Below are positions 61,179 through 64,000 of a stretch of DNA of 64,000 bases, in pieces. A program made the position numbers and the translations under genes. Under the pieces are notes generated by a model, which was not told where the DNA came from, did no database searches, and saw nothing but the letters and a program-made list of their open reading frames with translations. Source of the DNA: Shewanella profunda (lineage in GTDB: Bacteria; Pseudomonadota; Gammaproteobacteria; Enterobacterales; Shewanellaceae); contig NZ_JAKILG010000005.1 of the NCBI RefSeq assembly GCF_023283765.1, forward strand, positions 62,001 to 126,000, in the 5' to 3' direction. Each line of letters begins with the position of its first letter. Position 1 is the first letter of the stretch.

Positions 61179-62515
61179 TGTGGGGTTCCTGAAAATGTGT
61201 TGTCTTCGCCATACTGTGTCAAGGCCAAGGGCTCTGCTGTTAGCTGCTCAATTTCTGCACCATAGGTTAAGGCGGCTGCGGCCGCTTCGATCTGGGTGCG
61301 CCTGGCGCTCAATAATTCCTGCCGCGCGCTGACATAGTCGAGATACCCGTAGCGACCGCGTTGATAGGCCGCCTGAGTTTCTACCAGGGCCTGCTCAAGG
61401 GCGGGAATGATGGCGGTGCGCAGTGCCTCTACCGCGACAATGGCTTGTTTGCGGTTGTGAAAAGCCCGGAACAGTTGCGTGTGTAGATCCAGCAGCATTA
61501 CATCGCGCTCTGCCAACACCTGATTTTTTTCGGCCAACGCGGTCGAAACGGCGCCGACATTTCGCTTGCCGGAAAACAACGGCATGCTGAAACCCGCTAC
61601 CAACGCGGTGTCATCGGTTTCCTGCAAGCGACGAACCCCCACCGACCAACTGATATCGGCACTGGATTGGGTTTGAGCAAGGCGTATTTCTGCTTCTTTG
61701 AGGCGGGACTCTGCTGCGAATACTTCTATCGCAGGATTTTTTTCAACTTTGGCGTACAACAGGTCGAATGCCACGTCCTCGCCAAACTGGAATAGATCAC
61801 CTTCCACTTTGTCAAAGTCCGGTGAGGTTACCCCCCACAGGGCAGACAACGACACTTTCAAATAAGCAAGCCGTTGCTGCTCCGAAAGCAAAGCGAGCTT
61901 CGCTTGCTCGGCAGCGGCCTGTGCCCGTTTGACTTCCGCCTCGGGTGTCGCTCCCGCCGTAGCCCGCTTTTTCACAATGCGTAAGCTCTCGCTCGCCAAC
62001 TGGGCGGCCTCGCCAGCCAGGGTGACCTGCTCCTGTGCCGCTAGCACATCGACGTAACGGCGGGTGACTTCGCCCAATAAGGCCAAGGATTCCACCTGTC
62101 GGCTGGCATTGAGCACCGACCGACTGTGGGAGATTACGCCTTGCCGTGCCGCGCGCTTATCCCCCATTTCGATGACCGAAGACAGCGCAATGGTGAGTTC
62201 AGCACCACCTGCACCGCTGAAGTCCCCAGTGCCCCCGACATTTTCAGCGTCAAATCCCAGCTCATACGCCGGTCTTAACCCGGCTGTTTCGGCCTGCCCT
62301 TGAAGGGCTGCGTAGCGGTAGGGAAAAACTTTCAAAGACGGGTTTTGTGACAGGGAGCGCTGCACCGCATTGGTCAGCGTGATCGTTGAGTCCCCAGGCT
62401 CGGCGCTAAGCCCCGACGAAGAAATGAAAAATAATAAACTGAACAGAATACATCGGCTTTTGATATTCCTCCGCCCCAAAGCGCCAGAACCCGGCGCAGT
62501 ACGTATTGATAGCAT
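61175..62515 (-). CDS. czcC: Outer-membrane efflux protein, CzcC type
   Basis: A 446-residue TolC-family protein. A long lead (MLSIRTAPGS...) precedes the signal segment (CILFSLLFFISSSGLSAE), so the true start may lie a little downstream. Two outer-membrane factor repeats (about 50-240 and 250-430) with helical, Ala/Gln-rich composition follow. It forms the outer-membrane channel for CzcAB. Confidence 0.92.
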   Translation of the reverse strand: MLSIRTAPGSGALGRRNIKSRCILFSLLFFISSSGLSAEPGDSTITLTNAVQRSLSQNPSLKVFPYRYAALQGQAETAGLRPAYELGFDAENVGGTGDFSGAGGAELTIALSSVIEMGDKRAARQGVISHSRSVLNASRQVESLALLGEVTRRYVDVLAAQEQVTLAGEAAQLASESLRIVKKRATAGATPEAEVKRAQAAAEQAKLALLSEQQRLAYLKVSLSALWGVTSPDFDKVEGDLFQFGEDVAFDLLYAKVEKNPAIEVFAAESRLKEAEIRLAQTQSSADISWSVGVRRLQETDDTALVAGFSMPLFSGKRNVGAVSTALAEKNQVLAERDVMLLDLHTQLFRAFHNRKQAIVAVEALRTAIIPALEQALVETQAAYQRGRYGYLDYVSARQELLSARRTQIEAAAAALTYGAEIEQLTAEPLALTQYGEDNTFSGTPQ

Positions 62516-62598
62516 ATGGTAGATCCTACTTATTTAAGATAATTCAAACCGCGCGTTGCAACGATAACGGCAACACAGAAAAAACATAATCGGTAAAA

Positions 62599-62955
62599 TC
62601 AGGCGATTGGAGGGCGGTACAGCGACGAGGATGGGGCCTCGGGAATGAGGGCTTGAGAGTCGTTATGCAACGAATGTTTATGCAAAAAGTTTGGGTGAGT
62701 CAGGTTACCGGATAAATAGACATGGCAATGGCAGCCATGGTGATGGCAATGAAACAGGCAGTCAGTGGACATATTCTGATCAGTGGGATCAGTAGCGGTC
62801 GAGCTATCCAGTACTCCCGATGATGAGCCATCGATGAAATCAGAGGAATAAGGGGCTGTATCCGAATAATTAATGGGATGCACGTCAGCCATCGCTGTCA
62901 CTGATTGCAGTGCAATCAAGAGTAACAGCAGATAAGACAGTGCTTTTCGACTCAT
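62599..62955 (-). CDS. His-rich periplasmic protein in the czc cluster
   Basis: A 118-residue secreted protein with signal peptide (MSRKALSYLLLLLIALQSVTAMA) and a His/Cys cluster CLFHCHHHGCHCHVYLSG plus a second His group (HPNFLHKHSLHND). This resembles the small CzcI/CzcE-type periplasmic metal-binding proteins that accompany czc operons. The ATG overlaps the stop of a 60-codon ORF by 4 nt. Confidence 0.75.
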   Translation of the reverse strand: MSRKALSYLLLLLIALQSVTAMADVHPINYSDTAPYSSDFIDGSSSGVLDSSTATDPTDQNMSTDCLFHCHHHGCHCHVYLSGNLTHPNFLHKHSLHNDSQALIPEAPSSSLYRPPIA

Positions 62956-63134
62956 AAACCGAACATAACCCCAATGAAATGGAATAAACTGCGAAGCAGT
63001 CCACCCTTGATTACGGATTCAATCCCCGATTGTCCCAGCGCCTTTCGTTTACCTGTTATCCGCTTATCAAAGCGAGCCAGGTCGAGGATTTTTATTGGCG
63101 AGTTATCAAAAAAAGACCATTGCTTGTTGTTCAT
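62952..63134 (-). CDS. Small ORF coupled to the His-rich protein gene
   Basis: 60 residues (MNNKQWSFFDNSPIKILD ... HFIGVMFGL), basic with a hydrophobic end. It starts 12 nt after the CDF stop and overlaps the next gene by 4 nt (ATGA), which supports translation. No family recognised; it could be a coupling ORF rather than a functional protein. Confidence 0.4.
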   Translation of the reverse strand: MNNKQWSFFDNSPIKILDLARFDKRITGKRKALGQSGIESVIKGGLLRSLFHFIGVMFGL

Positions 63135-63146
63135 ATTGTGCTCGGC

Positions 63147-64000
63147 TCAGGACTTGAGCTGCAAGATACGGCGCGCACCATTCAACACAATCAAACCGAT
63201 GATAAGGCCAATCACCAAGTCTGGATAACGTGAGCCCGTCCAGGCCACCAATCCACCGGCAAGGATCACCCCTAGATTGGCAATCACGTCATTGGCGGAG
63301 AAAATCCAGCTGGCTTTCATATGGGCGCCGCTATCCCGGCTTTTGGCAATCAACAGCAGACAGGTCACATTGGCCGCCAAGGCAACAAGCCCGAAGCTCA
63401 TCATCAAAGTGGAAACCGGTTCACTACCCAATACTAATCGCCTTACCACCTCGCCCAAAGCGCCCAAGGCGAGAATGATCTGAAGCCAACCGGAAAAATG
63501 GGCTGCACGCAACTTCATCCGCACACTGTGCCCTACGGCATACAGCGCCACGCCGTAGACGGCGGCATCAGCGAACATATCCAGGGAGTCCGCAATCAAA
63601 CCAGTGGATTGCGCCCACCAGCCGACAGTAATTTCAATGACAAACATGATGCCATTGATTGCCAGTAGCCACTTGAGAATGCCAGCTTCTCTTTCTGCCT
63701 CCTGTTTTGCAGACGCCTGCGCACGGGCGATGGACTCGCTGGCGACGGGCATTGTACTGACAAGTCTCGCGCCCAGACCGACTGATTGCATTCTTTTTTT
63801 AATAAGGTCAGCGTTATCACCATGGTAGACACTCACCTTGCGCTTGGGGGTATCGAATTCCAATGTGACTTTAGGATGCACACTGTCCAACGCCATACGG
63901 ATCATGCCTTCCTCTGAAGGACAGTCCATCTTGGGGACATGATACTCACTAACAAAGCCGCCATGAGAAGCGTCGTGTACTTCGGCAATTTGGGGAGTGT
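63147..64000 (-). CDS. Cation diffusion facilitator with N-terminal metal-binding domain (5' end beyond window)
   Basis: At least 284 residues visible. The frame is open to the right edge with no start codon in the last 23 codons before 64000, so the start is probably outside. An HMA-like region contains YHVPKMDCPSEEGMIRMALD. The CDF domain (about six TM) has metal residues in SLDMFADAAVYGVALYAVG and SANDVIANLGVILAGG. It exports zinc, cadmium or cobalt from the cytoplasm, feeding the CzcCBA pump. Confidence 0.85.
   Translation of the reverse strand, partial: TPQIAEVHDASHGGFVSEYHVPKMDCPSEEGMIRMALDSVHPKVTLEFDTPKRKVSVYHGDNADLIKKRMQSVGLGARLVSTMPVASESIARAQASAKQEAEREAGILKWLLAINGIMFVIEITVGWWAQSTGLIADSLDMFADAAVYGVALYAVGHSVRMKLRAAHFSGWLQIILALGALGEVVRRLVLGSEPVSTLMMSFGLVALAANVTCLLLIAKSRDSGAHMKASWIFSANDVIANLGVILAGGLVAWTGSRYPDLVIGLIIGLIVLNGARRILQLKS

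Larger units (their letters stand above)
51701..64000. mobile_element. Tn3-superfamily-like transposon (Tn4651/Tn5041 type), left part
   Basis: The element starts at GGGGG (51701). It carries divergent tnpT/tnpS resolution genes with a core site between them, and a passenger load (AraC, sterol desaturase, czc-type efflux). Base composition is visibly more GC-rich than the host. The end sequence contains GAACGAAAAC, also found in Tn3-family terminal repeats. Transposase gene and right end are outside the window. Alternative: another island type that captured a tnpS/tnpT pair. Confidence 0.65.

Overview
The window is a stretch of gammaproteobacterial chromosome that is very probably Shewanella, close to the S. 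oneidensis/putrefaciens/baltica group. The electron-transport regulator EtrA, TtcA, CmoAB, RuvABC and the cbb3 oxidase genes all read as typical Shewanella sequences. The organism call comes from recalled family sequences, not from a search. From about position 51701 to the window end the DNA is visibly more GC-rich and carries a mobile element.

Region by region. 1-2.2 kb: a divergent pair resembling E. coli punR/punC (purine nucleoside export), then a tRNA-Ser(UGA) with its terminator. 2.2-5.7 kb: small hypothetical genes, an HD-GYP response regulator and a lipoprotein. 5.7-14 kb: the cbb3 cytochrome oxidase operon ccoNOQP, its assembly genes (fixH, copper ATPase fixI/ccoI, ccoS, a TauE/SafE-like membrane protein), then etrA and uspE. 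FNR/EtrA-type boxes lie in front of ccoN and uspE, so the regulator sits beside its likely targets. 15-22.9 kb: ttcA, a DUF2987 protein, a Bax-like glucosaminidase, a YbhK/YvcK-like protein behind a striking structured leader with an upstream ORF, aspC, small proteins, an M14 carboxypeptidase and an orphan OmpR-type regulator. 23-26.7 kb: a TonB-dependent receptor and a 1-kb AT-rich region with a perfect CRP-like palindrome. 26.7-31.7 kb: aspS, yebC, ruvC, ruvA and ruvB, all on the minus strand. 31.9-41.6 kb: a diguanylate cyclase with three tandem solute-binding domains, cmoA-cmoB overlapping an apparently inactive M3-peptidase homologue, an orphan LysR regulator, and an SprA-type HExxH protein with a small partner. 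41.7-48.9 kb: the thiamine operon thiC-thiDE-thiF-thiS-thiG-thiH behind a TPP riboswitch. 49-51.7 kb: a TonB-like membrane protein, a hemolysin III family protein, and the 3' remnant of a host gene.

From about 51701 onward there is a Tn3-superfamily-like transposon of the Tn4651/Tn5041 type. It has a candidate terminal inverted repeat, divergent tnpT and tnpS resolution genes, and an intergenic recombination core site of 13-bp arms around a 6-bp spacer. The passengers are an AraC regulator, a sterol-desaturase family membrane hydroxylase, and a long minus-strand metal-efflux cluster: CDF transporter, small coupled ORF, His-rich periplasmic protein, czcC, czcB, czcA, a P-II-like protein and lspA. 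The transposase and right end are not in the window, so at least 12.3 kb of the element is present.

The parts most worth a second look are the structured leader and upstream ORF before the YvcK-like gene (17713-17880), the M3 pseudopeptidase coupled to cmoB, and the transposon with its resolution site and unusual passengers.
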